This document shows, one piece after another, positions 1 to 7,102 of a DNA stretch of 64,000 nt. The position numbers and the translations under genes were made by a program. Numbering within the stretch: the stretch's first letter is position 1; every line of letters starts with the position of its first letter. The notes beneath the pieces were generated by a model, which had not been told where the DNA came from, searched no databases, and worked only from the letters and a program-made list of their open reading frames with translations. The stretch comes from an uncultured Chloroflexota bacterium (GTDB lineage: Bacteria > Chloroflexota > Anaerolineae > Anaerolineales > Anaerolineaceae): NCBI GenBank assembly GCA_902786265.1, contig CADACE010000007.1, positions 1 through 64,000 of the forward strand, written 5' to 3'.

Positions 1-271
1 GACACCGCTCTGCATTGACGCGCCCGGAGACCTGTCTCCTGTGCTTAACCTATGCTCAGCGGAAGGAGAACCCTGCTTCATCGTTTGGGCAGATCAGCAT
101 CTGCTTTCCCGATGGGCGTCAGAGATATCCCGCGGCGTTCTTCCCTGAGCACATGTGACAGATTCACGTGCGCGTCACGGCAGTTCGGCGCTATGGTAAA
201 GCACGCGGATCAGTCACCTGCGTGCGCATGTTTTTCCGCAGCACAGGTGACCGGTCTGCGGGCTGGACCCT
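1..271. repeat. Family A repeat, unit 1 of a tandem pair
   Basis: This stretch and the next one are two diverged copies of the same 271-bp unit. Both begin GACAC(C/T)GCTCTG, share GCGCCCGGAGACCTGTCTCC and carry CACGCGGATCAGTCACCTG near the end. Small open frames run through it but they differ between copies, have no ribosome-binding site and look non-coding. Partial copies recur at about 4855-4968 and, inverted, at 30258-30500. Confidence 0.8.
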
Positions 272-540
272 GACACTGCTCTGTCATGACGCGCCCGGAG
301 ACCTGTCTCCTGTGCTTAACCTAAGCACAGCGAAAGAAGAACCCTGCCCATCGTCCGGGCAGATCAGCACCTGCATTCCCGATGGGCGTCAGGGATATCC
401 CGCGGCGTTCTTCCCTGAGCACATGTGACAGATTCGCGCGCGCGTCGTGGACTTTCGGCGCTATGGTCCAGCACGCGGATCAGTCACCTGTGCGCGCTTT
501 TCACCTGCGCGTACTTCCCTAAACCAAAGCCGGAGATCAT
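272..540. repeat. Family A repeat, unit 2 of a tandem pair
   Basis: Second copy, offset 271 bp from the first. It keeps the CCGCGGCGTTCTTCCCTGAG block (around 400) and the GCACGCGGATCAGTCACCTG block (around 472). No gene is credible here. From about 541 the sequence becomes AT-rich and the repeat ends. Confidence 0.8.
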
Positions 541-863
541 CTCACATATAAAAACTTAATTTTTTCACAGGAAAACATAAAGCATGATACTATTAGAAAA
601 ATCAGAGATGGGGAAAAGGCGATACAAAAAACCGGGCTTTGGGATGATTTGTCTTCCTCTTGAAGTTCGCGGTGAACCGGGCAGCTGCATCAAGTGGGAC
701 AAATGAGAAGAGCGCTGCCCCCGGCATCTCCGGATCCGGTATCTGCGGAGGACGTGATAAAGAGATGACCGACACGTTGGAACAAGTATCGTCATGATTG
801 CCGGGACAGGATCCGGAAATGGACTGCACCCGGATCTTTCAAAAATCAGAAAGGAGTAAACAC
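541..863. other. Non-coding leader region upstream of the tautomerase gene
   Basis: No credible gene. It holds an AT-rich promoter-like stretch near 550-600 and several GATCCGG-type inverted repeats. One of these (GATCCGG at 810-816 with CCGGATC at 830-836, followed by TTTC) could form a hairpin 27 nt before the tautomerase start, a possible attenuator. Small minus-strand frames here lack ribosome-binding sites. Confidence 0.35.
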
Positions 864-1205
864 ATGCCGTTTATTGACTCAAAAGTGACTGTGAAAATTA
901 CCGATCAGGAAAAGGAAGAAATTAAAACCGAACTCGGGAAGCTCATCACCACGCTGAATAAAAGCGAAACCTATCTGATGGTCGGGATCGAGGATTCGTA
1001 TGATCTCTGGTTTGGCGGGAAGAAGCTGGATAAAGGGGCCTATGTTTCGGTCAGCCTGTTCGGGACCGCGCCAAAGGAAGCCTATGAAACACTGACGGAA
1101 CAGATCTGTGATCTTCTGAGCAGGAAGCTAGGCATTCCGGGAAATGCCGTCTATGTCACCTATCACCCGGTTTACGACTGGGGCTGGAACGGAAAGAATT
1201 TCTGA
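864..1205 (+). CDS. MIF-like tautomerase superfamily protein
   Basis: 113 residues, the usual length for the macrophage migration inhibitory factor family. The start is set by AGAAAGGAG just upstream of ATG and by the conserved MP start: family members use the N-terminal Pro, exposed after Met removal, as catalytic base. The C-terminal block VYVTYHPVYDWGWNGKNF matches the family's VYINYxxxxxxxxGWNxxxF. The fold is a trimer of beta-alpha-beta pairs that tautomerises enol/keto substrates; the substrate here is unknown. It stands alone between repeats. A longer in-frame start at 798 has no ribosome-binding site. Confidence 0.85.
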   Translation: MPFIDSKVTVKITDQEKEEIKTELGKLITTLNKSETYLMVGIEDSYDLWFGGKKLDKGAYVSVSLFGTAPKEAYETLTEQICDLLSRKLGIPGNAVYVTYHPVYDWGWNGKNF

Positions 1206-1490
1206 ATATTTCAACTGCGTACAGGGGGCCGGTCCACATCGCCGAATGGCTGCCTGTCGTCCTCTGCCCTGCCCGGCGATGCGGACTGTACCCCGGGGCA
1301 CGGCACCACATCAAGGAAAAAAACACATCCGCTGGATTCAGCGCCGTCTCCCCGGGGTACAGGTCCTGACACCGAACAATGTCATTGCTAATCGGCATAA
1401 TTTCGGCGTCATGACCCGTCCCCCTGTCAATTCACCTGCGCGCGCCTGATTCCCGCGTACAGGGGGGCGGTCTGCGGGTTTTACTTTGCA
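1206..1490. repeat. Inverted-repeat element related to family A
   Basis: Intergenic block between the tautomerase and the kinase. CTGTACCCCGGGG at 1286-1298 is the exact reverse complement of CCCCGGGGTACAG at 1350-1362. GCGTACAGGGGG-type motifs sit near both ends (about 1216 and 1455), and CACCTGCGCGCGCCTGA near 1435 resembles the end of the family A units. It has the layout of a small non-autonomous element, but I cannot define its termini. No gene seen. Confidence 0.45.
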
Positions 1491-1552
1491 TGGGCGTAAA
1501 AAGGTGTTGGCGGGTCGCCCTGCAAACGGGGCTGAGATTCATAGATTCCGGA

Positions 1553-4500
1553 TTACAGATTCAACCACAAAGCAGGACGCACAACCGCGCTGCTAAAGTA
1601 GACAGTGACGCCAAGACCGTTGACAATACCAACAGAATCGACATTGGCGGTATAACCACCGCCGACACCGGGCGAGCGGAGCCACCACCACGCCGTATTC
1701 AAATCTTTATTAACATATGCTCCATTATTTTTCGCGTATGTCGTCGGTTTACATTGCCGTGCTTCATCATTCGCGAAATATTGGTCTGTTTCATCGATAC
1801 TCAACAGGAAGATCCGGTCTGTTGTGTCATTTCCGCCTTTCGTTCTGTATTTCGCATTGTCAGGGTTCTTCACCCTTACCTGCTGGATCTGTCCCTTTTC
1901 TTCATTGCTGAATGCGCTGTTATAAAACTCCCCGTTCAGCCATGTTCGCAAGATACTGGTTTTCCAGGTAACATTCGTATACGTTTCATTGTACCTTTTC
2001 GTGTCCAGTCCATATTTGCTGACCACCAGCGCGCGGCTGTCTTCAACTGTCAGCACCTGCCATTCGATCGCTTCTGTGCCATTGTTTTTGTTTCCGTCCT
2101 GCTCATAGTGCCCCAGCGTGATGATATCTCCCACTTTCACCGCCGGTTTCGGTGTTGCGCTTGGTGCAGGGGTTGCACTTGGTTTCGGGGTGTTCGTCAC
2201 TATCGGCATCGTCGTCGCCGCGGTTACCGTTGAAAAGAAAATTTCCGCTCCCACATCAAGATTCAGCCAAAATGCAGGACGCACAACCGCGCTGCTAAAG
2301 TAGACAGTGACGCCAAGTCCATTGACAATACCAACAGAATCGACATTGGCGGTGTAACCTCCGCCGACGCCGGGCGAGCGGAGCCACCACCACGCCGTAT
2401 TCAAATCTTCATTGACATATGCTCCGTTATTTTTCGCGTATGTCGTCGGTTCGCATTGCCGTGCTTCATCGTTCGTGAAATATTGGTCTGTTTCATCGAT
2501 ACTCAACAGGAAGATCCGGTCTGTCGTGTCATTTCCGCCTTTTGTCTTGTAAATGGCATTGTCAGGGTTCTTCATTCTTACCTGCCGGATCTGTCCCTTT
2601 TCTTCATTGCTGAACACGCTGTTGTAGAACTCCCCGTTCAGCCATTTCCGCATGATACTGGTTTCCCAGGTAACACTTGTATACGATTCATTGTACCTTT
2701 TCGTGTTCAGTCCATATTTACTGATTACCAGCGCTCGGCCGTCTTCCACTGCCAGTACCTGCCATTCGATCTCTTCCGCTCCGTTGTTTTTGTTTCCGTC
2801 CTGCTCGTAGTGCCCCAGCGTGATGATATCTCCCACTTTCACCGCCGGTTTCGGTGTTGCGCTTGGTTTCGGGGTTTTCGTCACAGTCGGCGTGGGGGTT
2901 GCTGTCGCGGTCGCGGTCATTGTCGCAGTCTGCGTTGCCGTCGGTTCCGCCAATTTCGTCTGAGTTGCGTTGAACGCATTTTGCGTCCCCGCTATTTCTG
3001 TCTGCGCCTGACGGAACGATTCCTGCGTCTGCTGCCAGGCATTTTGTGTCGCGATTATATTAAAAGCTTCCCGGGTTTCGGCTATTTCTGTCTGCGCGTT
3101 CTCAATCGCCTCCTGTGTTTGTTCCATTGCTATCATCGTTTGTTCTGCAAGGGCTGTTCGCTTCGCTTCCGCTGTCCGTGTCTGCATTTCATTGACAAAT
3201 GCCTGCGTGGCGGTCTGGTCACTATTCACCGCTTCCTGTGTACCCAGGGCTCTCCGCGTCTCCACCTGCACCGTCTGTTCCATCCGGTTTTCACGTTCGG
3301 CCTGTGTGGCACTCGCTTCTAACGCTTCTTGTGTCTGTGTCTGTTGATCTTCCGCTGCCGCCGTGATGTTCCACGCCGTTCCCGTCTGCTCCACATGCAG
3401 CGCTTCCCGGGTTTCCCCTGCCCGCTGTGTTTCCGCCGCCTGATGCGTCTTCTCTGCCTGCGCGGTCTGCGTGCTCTGCCCATCGGCAGTCAATTGCGAC
3501 GCCAGTTCCAGCGCGGTCTGCGTGGACTTTCCCGATTCAGCAGTCTGTGTCCCCGCGATATTCAGCTGATTTTGGTGAATGCCGCGATAGAGAAAAAATC
3601 CCGCTGCCAGAAGCACTGCCAGCAATACCGGCAGCAGCCAATTGGCCTTTTTTTGCGGTTTTGATTCTCCGATGGGTCTCCGGACTTCTTCCCGCTTTTC
3701 TTCCTTCCGCGGTGCAGGCGCAGGTTTTTCGGCGGCTGCCGCAGGGATGCTGATTTCCGGCTCTTTTTCGTTCAGCTCCGCATACAGCTCCCGCATGCTC
3801 TGCGGACGGTTCTCACTCCGAACCTCCAGCCCATGAAAGATCGCTTTTTCGACCTTCTCCGGCATATCCACACCCGTTTCTGTAATTGGTAATATCTCTG
3901 CTACTCCCAGCATACGATCTGTGGCATCTGCCGGAAGAGCGCCGGTGAGCACAGCGTACATGGTGGCGCAAAGCGCATAGATATCCGTATATGGTCCCTG
4001 CCGGCTCTTCGGGCTGTACTGCTCTATCGGCGCATAGCCATGGCTCACAACAGCTGAATAAGTTCCCGTCACCTCCGATGAGACAAAGCTGCGTGCTGCA
4101 CCGAAATCCAGCAGCACCAGGCGTTCCGTTCCGTCTTTGGCTTTATATACTTTGATATTGTCCGGTTTGATATCCCGATGGATCAGATGCGCCTTATGCA
4201 GGTTATCCAGCTCCAGGATCAGGGGGGTGAACAGGTCCACCACCCGACGCCATGGCATCTTCCCGCCACATGCTGCCACCTCTTTGGTCAGTGTGTTCCC
4301 CTCCAGGTAGTTCATGACGATATAGGCGGTCCCGTTCTCGCGGAAATAGTCGCGAACTTTGACGATGTTCGGGCTTTCGATGGCTGCCAGCCGCTGTGCT
4401 TCCGCCTGAAATTCATCGCAGCCTTTGCTGAAACCTTCCGCTTTTTCCTTCGAGGATAGAGCAGTCACACGGATCGAGTGCGGTAAGCGGACACCAACGC

Positions 4501-4762
4501 CTGTGGGAAAATATTCTTTGATTGCTACCTTGATTTTCAGAGCGGTATCAAACCCCAGATAGGTAATGCCGAATCCGCCCTGTCCCAGGACTTTCCCTAC
4601 CAGGTATTTTCCGGCAAGGATGGTCCCTTCCGGCAGCGCGTTTTCCGGGTTTTGGCGATGGCAGTTATCATGCCCGCAGGCAGGACAGACCGTCTGCCCG
4701 GAGTCCATCCGTGTCATGCAGTTATAGCAGTAGTTCAGTTCCGCATTTTCTGAGTTATCCAT
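1553..4762 (-). CDS. Zinc-ribbon Ser/Thr protein kinase with TQ-rich stalk and two DUF6273 domains
   Basis: 1069 residues. The N-terminus carries a zinc ribbon (C12, C15, C26, C29). A complete Hanks-type kinase domain follows, with Gly loop GQGGFG (60-65), Lys82 in VAIKEY, HRDIKPDN (195-202) and DFG (219-221). A transmembrane helix lies at about 374-392. Outside the membrane comes a TQ/TA-rich, coiled-coil-like stalk (about 400-640) ending in a PTPT linker, then two near-identical DUF6273 domains (about 655-835 and 865-1069), each ending in AWWWLRSPG and VVRPA(F/L)WLNL. The second arose by a 702-bp tandem duplication visible in the DNA. Inferred role: a membrane sensor kinase whose outer domains bind an unknown ligand. 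The start follows from the zinc ribbon at the N-terminus. Confidence 0.9.
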   Translation of the reverse strand: MDNSENAELNYCYNCMTRMDSGQTVCPACGHDNCHRQNPENALPEGTILAGKYLVGKVLGQGGFGITYLGFDTALKIKVAIKEYFPTGVGVRLPHSIRVTALSSKEKAEGFSKGCDEFQAEAQRLAAIESPNIVKVRDYFRENGTAYIVMNYLEGNTLTKEVAACGGKMPWRRVVDLFTPLILELDNLHKAHLIHRDIKPDNIKVYKAKDGTERLVLLDFGAARSFVSSEVTGTYSAVVSHGYAPIEQYSPKSRQGPYTDIYALCATMYAVLTGALPADATDRMLGVAEILPITETGVDMPEKVEKAIFHGLEVRSENRPQSMRELYAELNEKEPEISIPAAAAEKPAPAPRKEEKREEVRRPIGESKPQKKANWLLPVLLAVLLAAGFFLYRGIHQNQLNIAGTQTAESGKSTQTALELASQLTADGQSTQTAQAEKTHQAAETQRAGETREALHVEQTGTAWNITAAAEDQQTQTQEALEASATQAERENRMEQTVQVETRRALGTQEAVNSDQTATQAFVNEMQTRTAEAKRTALAEQTMIAMEQTQEAIENAQTEIAETREAFNIIATQNAWQQTQESFRQAQTEIAGTQNAFNATQTKLAEPTATQTATMTATATATPTPTVTKTPKPSATPKPAVKVGDIITLGHYEQDGNKNNGAEEIEWQVLAVEDGRALVISKYGLNTKRYNESYTSVTWETSIMRKWLNGEFYNSVFSNEEKGQIRQVRMKNPDNAIYKTKGGNDTTDRIFLLSIDETDQYFTNDEARQCEPTTYAKNNGAYVNEDLNTAWWWLRSPGVGGGYTANVDSVGIVNGLGVTVYFSSAVVRPAFWLNLDVGAEIFFSTVTAATTMPIVTNTPKPSATPAPSATPKPAVKVGDIITLGHYEQDGNKNNGTEAIEWQVLTVEDSRALVVSKYGLDTKRYNETYTNVTWKTSILRTWLNGEFYNSAFSNEEKGQIQQVRVKNPDNAKYRTKGGNDTTDRIFLLSIDETDQYFANDEARQCKPTTYAKNNGAYVNKDLNTAWWWLRSPGVGGGYTANVDSVGIVNGLGVTVYFSSAVVRPALWLNL

Positions 4763-4854
4763 ATCAATTTCCGCCGGATTCCATAATCGCAGTTGTTTTC
4801 ATATTATAAAGCATTATTCGGCGAAAAGGAAAGCCCTGATCAATGGTTTCAGCT

Positions 4855-4968
4855 TTAGCGACAAGCGTCAGGAACATTCCGCGGCGTTGTTCCCTGAGCC
4901 CAAGAGACAGATTCGCGTTCCTTCGATTCTGTAGTAAAGCACGCGGATCAGTCACCTGAGCGCGCTAT
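4855..4968. repeat. Family A repeat, partial copy
   Basis: Shares TTCCGCGGCGTTGTTCCCTG, GAGACAGATTCGCG and AAGCACGCGGATCAGTCACC with the tandem units at 1-540, in the same orientation. It lies between the kinase start and the terminator of the MORN gene. Confidence 0.75.
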
Positions 4969-5000
4969 AAAAAAAGAGCTGCCTGGTCGGGCAGCTCTCT
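4969..5000 (-). terminator. Rho-independent terminator of the MORN gene
   Basis: AGAGCTGCC (4975-4983) pairs with GGCAGCTCT (4990-4998), with a 6-nt loop. Read on the minus strand the stem is followed by a run of seven T, just after the stop codon of the MORN gene. Confidence 0.85.
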
Positions 5001-5010
5001 TCGGGAGAGA

Positions 5011-5937
5011 TCAATTGCCCTCTATTCGGGACCCTTCCTCCCATTCGCCTTCATATACTTCACCGTTTGCGTATGTCATCGTTCCGTGGCCGGTTATCTC
5101 ATATTCGGCAATCTGAACAGGGGCATAATATATCTCTTTCATTTCACCTTCATAAACATCGCCGTTAGTGAAGATCATTCTGGCATGATAGATATAATTA
5201 TCCCGAAACTCGGCAGGTATTACTTCCCGCAGTTCAAGCTCTGCTATATTGCAGTCTTCATCAATAAAACTTCCCTTCAATAAATGGCCATCTTCCCATC
5301 TGCCCATGGTCACCTGATCGCATTTCTGCGATTTATGAACCGGTTTATATGACAGGATCCTGACTCCGTTCCCGTTCCATGTGTCATTTTCCCATTCCCC
5401 ATCATACTTGCCGTTATCATTCATGTATAAGGCAAGGTTTTCGCTTCCGAATCCCGATCTCAAATTATTCCTGAATTCACCTTTGTAATATTCAAAGTAA
5501 TCGACAGGGTCGTGACTGCCGAGCCAGGCATATAAGTATAAAAATGATCCCTTGCCGTCCATCGTGTCATCTTTCCATTCACCGGCATAAAAAGATTTGT
5601 CTAAATATTTGTTGCCGGCATTGGAAAACCAGATCCCTTTTCCGTTCTGCCTGCCTTCGGAAAGTTCCCCGAAATAATATTTGCCTTCGAATTCGGCAAG
5701 TTCAAAATCTTCAAAAGATCTGCCGCATTGTTCGCAGGCATTTCCCGTATTGATCGTATGACAATCCGGACAGAACCAGCTGCCCTTTTCATGATTGCAA
5801 ACTTCACAGGAATCGCCCGTATTCTCTTCTCCGCAAACCAGGCAGATCCATGGATGGCCCTCAGATGTTTGCGCTCCGGCCGTCATTACGACTGAGAAGA
5901 ATATCGAAATGATAAAGAGCAAAAACAATTTTTTCAT
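5011..5937 (-). CDS. Secreted zinc-ribbon and MORN-repeat protein
   Basis: 308 residues. It opens with a signal peptide (MKKLFLLFIISIFFSVVMTAGAQ). Two CxxC...CxxC zinc ribbons follow (CLVCGEENTGDSCEVC and CPDCHTINTGNACEQC, about 33-72). The rest is a series of MORN-type repeats of the form Y-x-GEW/GEF-x(n)-G-x-G (about 85-305), for example FYAGEWKDDTMDGKGSF and YEGEWEEGSRIEGN. MORN repeats form extended beta-hairpin sheets; here they are exported or surface exposed. The molecular role is unknown. It ends at a strong terminator and forms a single-gene unit. A related MORN protein is at 20996-22156. Confidence 0.85.
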   Translation of the reverse strand: MKKLFLLFIISIFFSVVMTAGAQTSEGHPWICLVCGEENTGDSCEVCNHEKGSWFCPDCHTINTGNACEQCGRSFEDFELAEFEGKYYFGELSEGRQNGKGIWFSNAGNKYLDKSFYAGEWKDDTMDGKGSFLYLYAWLGSHDPVDYFEYYKGEFRNNLRSGFGSENLALYMNDNGKYDGEWENDTWNGNGVRILSYKPVHKSQKCDQVTMGRWEDGHLLKGSFIDEDCNIAELELREVIPAEFRDNYIYHARMIFTNGDVYEGEMKEIYYAPVQIAEYEITGHGTMTYANGEVYEGEWEEGSRIEGN

Positions 5938-5993
5938 ATGTTCCCCCTTCTGAATATTGCTGCAGATATCTGCTTTTAGTATATTATATCCGG

Positions 5994-6025
5994 CAGGTCA
6001 AAGTGTACCGGTACACTTTGACCTG
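5994..6025. promoter_or_regulatory. Perfect 32-bp palindrome
   Basis: CAGGTCAAAGTGTACC (5994-6009) is followed at once by its exact reverse complement, with no loop. It lies between the 3' end of the HD-domain gene and the 5' end of the MORN gene and is followed by TCCCCTTTGTACC. It could be an operator, a cruciform site, or a REP-type palindrome of the kind tied to single-domain Y1 transposases; there is no T-run for a terminator. Confidence 0.6.
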
Positions 6026-6050
6026 TCCCCTTTGTACCGCTGTTGCTGCT

Positions 6051-6626
6051 TCAGGAGTTTTGGCCTTCTGTTTCGATTTTTTCAAGGGTGTCGGTGAGGA
6101 TGGCTTTGCGCAGGTCCGTGAGCCAGGATGAGAACGCCACGGTGTCAAAGGCGTAGGTCTTGTTCAGTTCATACTCGTGTTCTTCCCAGGTGTCGATCGG
6201 GGATTCATTGTGCTGGATCACCGCTTCCAGTTTGTCCAGCGCTTTGTACAGTTTGGCTTCCGGTGTTTGCTGGGCGTCCATTTCCTCATACAGGGCAGAC
6301 ATATCCCGGGAAAGCTCCGGCGGAAGGGACAGCACCCATTGATGCAGCAGAGAATCTTCCGTATCCCGGTCAGAGTCGGTCTTTACAAAGGTTGGGATAT
6401 CGCCGGTAAAGCACTCTCCCAGGTCATGGATCAGGCACATATCCACGACTTTATCCATATCCAGTTCGGGGAATTCATGCCGCAGCAGGAACGCCATCAG
6501 GGAGATCCGCCAGCTGTGTTCGGCGACACTTTCCCTTCGTCCTTTTGTCGTTGTACAATGCCGCGGCGTATCCTTCAGCCTTTCGGCAACATGCAGTATT
6601 TCCAGAAATTCTCTCGGGTCCATCAT
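6051..6626 (-). CDS. HD-domain phosphohydrolase, YfbR/HDDC2-like 5'-deoxynucleotidase
   Basis: 191 residues, the usual length for this family. The metal-binding HD signature is visible: H in EHSWR (about 38), HD in CLIHDLGE (about 68-69) and a downstream Asp in KALDKLEA. YfbR-like enzymes remove phosphate from deoxynucleoside 5'-monophosphates and act in the cytosol. AAGGA lies 7 nt before the ATG at 6626, which I prefer over the in-frame TTG at 6629. It is monocistronic, with a family B repeat directly upstream. The exact substrate cannot be read from sequence. Confidence 0.8.
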   Translation of the reverse strand: MMDPREFLEILHVAERLKDTPRHCTTTKGRRESVAEHSWRISLMAFLLRHEFPELDMDKVVDMCLIHDLGECFTGDIPTFVKTDSDRDTEDSLLHQWVLSLPPELSRDMSALYEEMDAQQTPEAKLYKALDKLEAVIQHNESPIDTWEEHEYELNKTYAFDTVAFSSWLTDLRKAILTDTLEKIETEGQNS

Positions 6627-6658
6627 CAATCATTCCTTACATATAACAGTACAGATAC

Positions 6659-6704
6659 GAAGCACATCATAAGTGCAGCTGACCTCATGTGCTTCATCCT
6701 GAAT
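6659..6704. repeat. Family B palindromic repeat, copy 1
   Basis: Contains GCTGACCTCATGTGCTTCAT, the core shared with 7065-7092, 22274-22333 and 50354-50417. GAAGCACAT (6659-6667) is the reverse complement of ATGTGCTTC (6687-6695), so this copy folds on its own. It sits between the stop of the winged-helix gene and the start of the HD gene. Confidence 0.65.
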
Positions 6705-6789
6705 CATATCCTTTAAACACAACACAGGGACATTCCCGGTAACAGCAGGCACGCCCCTGTGTGCTTTGTACTGATCATTTCCTGCCGGA

Positions 6790-6972
6790 TTATTTCTCAG
6801 CAGGTTCCCATTTGCAGCGGACAGGCGACACAATGGAGCCGTCTTTCTTCATAGCCGCAAATGCTTTATCCACGACTTTACGGTCTAGCCCGGTGAGTTC
6901 AGCGACTTTTCCGGCATTGAGCGGTTCACCCGCTTTCCGCATCGCGTCAAGGATGAGTTCTTTTTCGTCCAT
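6790..6972 (-). CDS. Small winged-helix DNA-binding protein
   Basis: 60 residues forming one winged helix-turn-helix: a first helix (LILDAMRKAG), the turn and recognition helix (NAGKVAELTGLDRKVVDKAF) and a wing (KKDGSIVSPVRCKWEP). A clear AAGGAG lies upstream of the ATG. With no effector domain it may act as a DNA-binding adaptor or an oligomeric regulator. Homologous small proteins are seen in anaerobes, but no target is known to me, and there is no operon partner within 90 bp. Confidence 0.6.
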   Translation of the reverse strand: MDEKELILDAMRKAGEPLNAGKVAELTGLDRKVVDKAFAAMKKDGSIVSPVRCKWEPAEK

Positions 6973-7064
6973 CTGTTTTCTCCTTAAGTGTTATTGTCAG
7001 GTCTAATCGACCGCTCTGATTATAACATAGCTTGTAAATGTTCATTACCCGGCGGCGCGGCACG

Positions 7065-7092
7065 GGTGCAGCGGCTGACCTGATGTGCTTCA
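7065..7092. repeat. Family B palindromic repeat, copy 2 (partial)
   Basis: GGTGCAGCGGCTGACCTGAT followed by GTGCTTCAT, a short copy of the family B core, ending 11 bp before the 3' end of the solute-binding/Ig gene. Confidence 0.55.
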
Positions 7093-7102
7093 TACACAAT
7101 CG

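Noticed and set aside
52..428. Small plus-strand open frames in the tandem repeat
   Set aside because: The frames differ between the two repeat copies, lack ribosome-binding sites and show no protein-like conservation.
1..540. CRISPR array in the tandem repeat
   Set aside because: Only two long (271-bp), diverged units with no regular short repeat-spacer pattern, and no cas genes in the window.
1490..3322. Long plus-strand frames opposite the kinase gene
   Set aside because: They mirror the kinase coding sequence on the other strand; Cys/Arg/His-rich composition is typical of antisense shadows.
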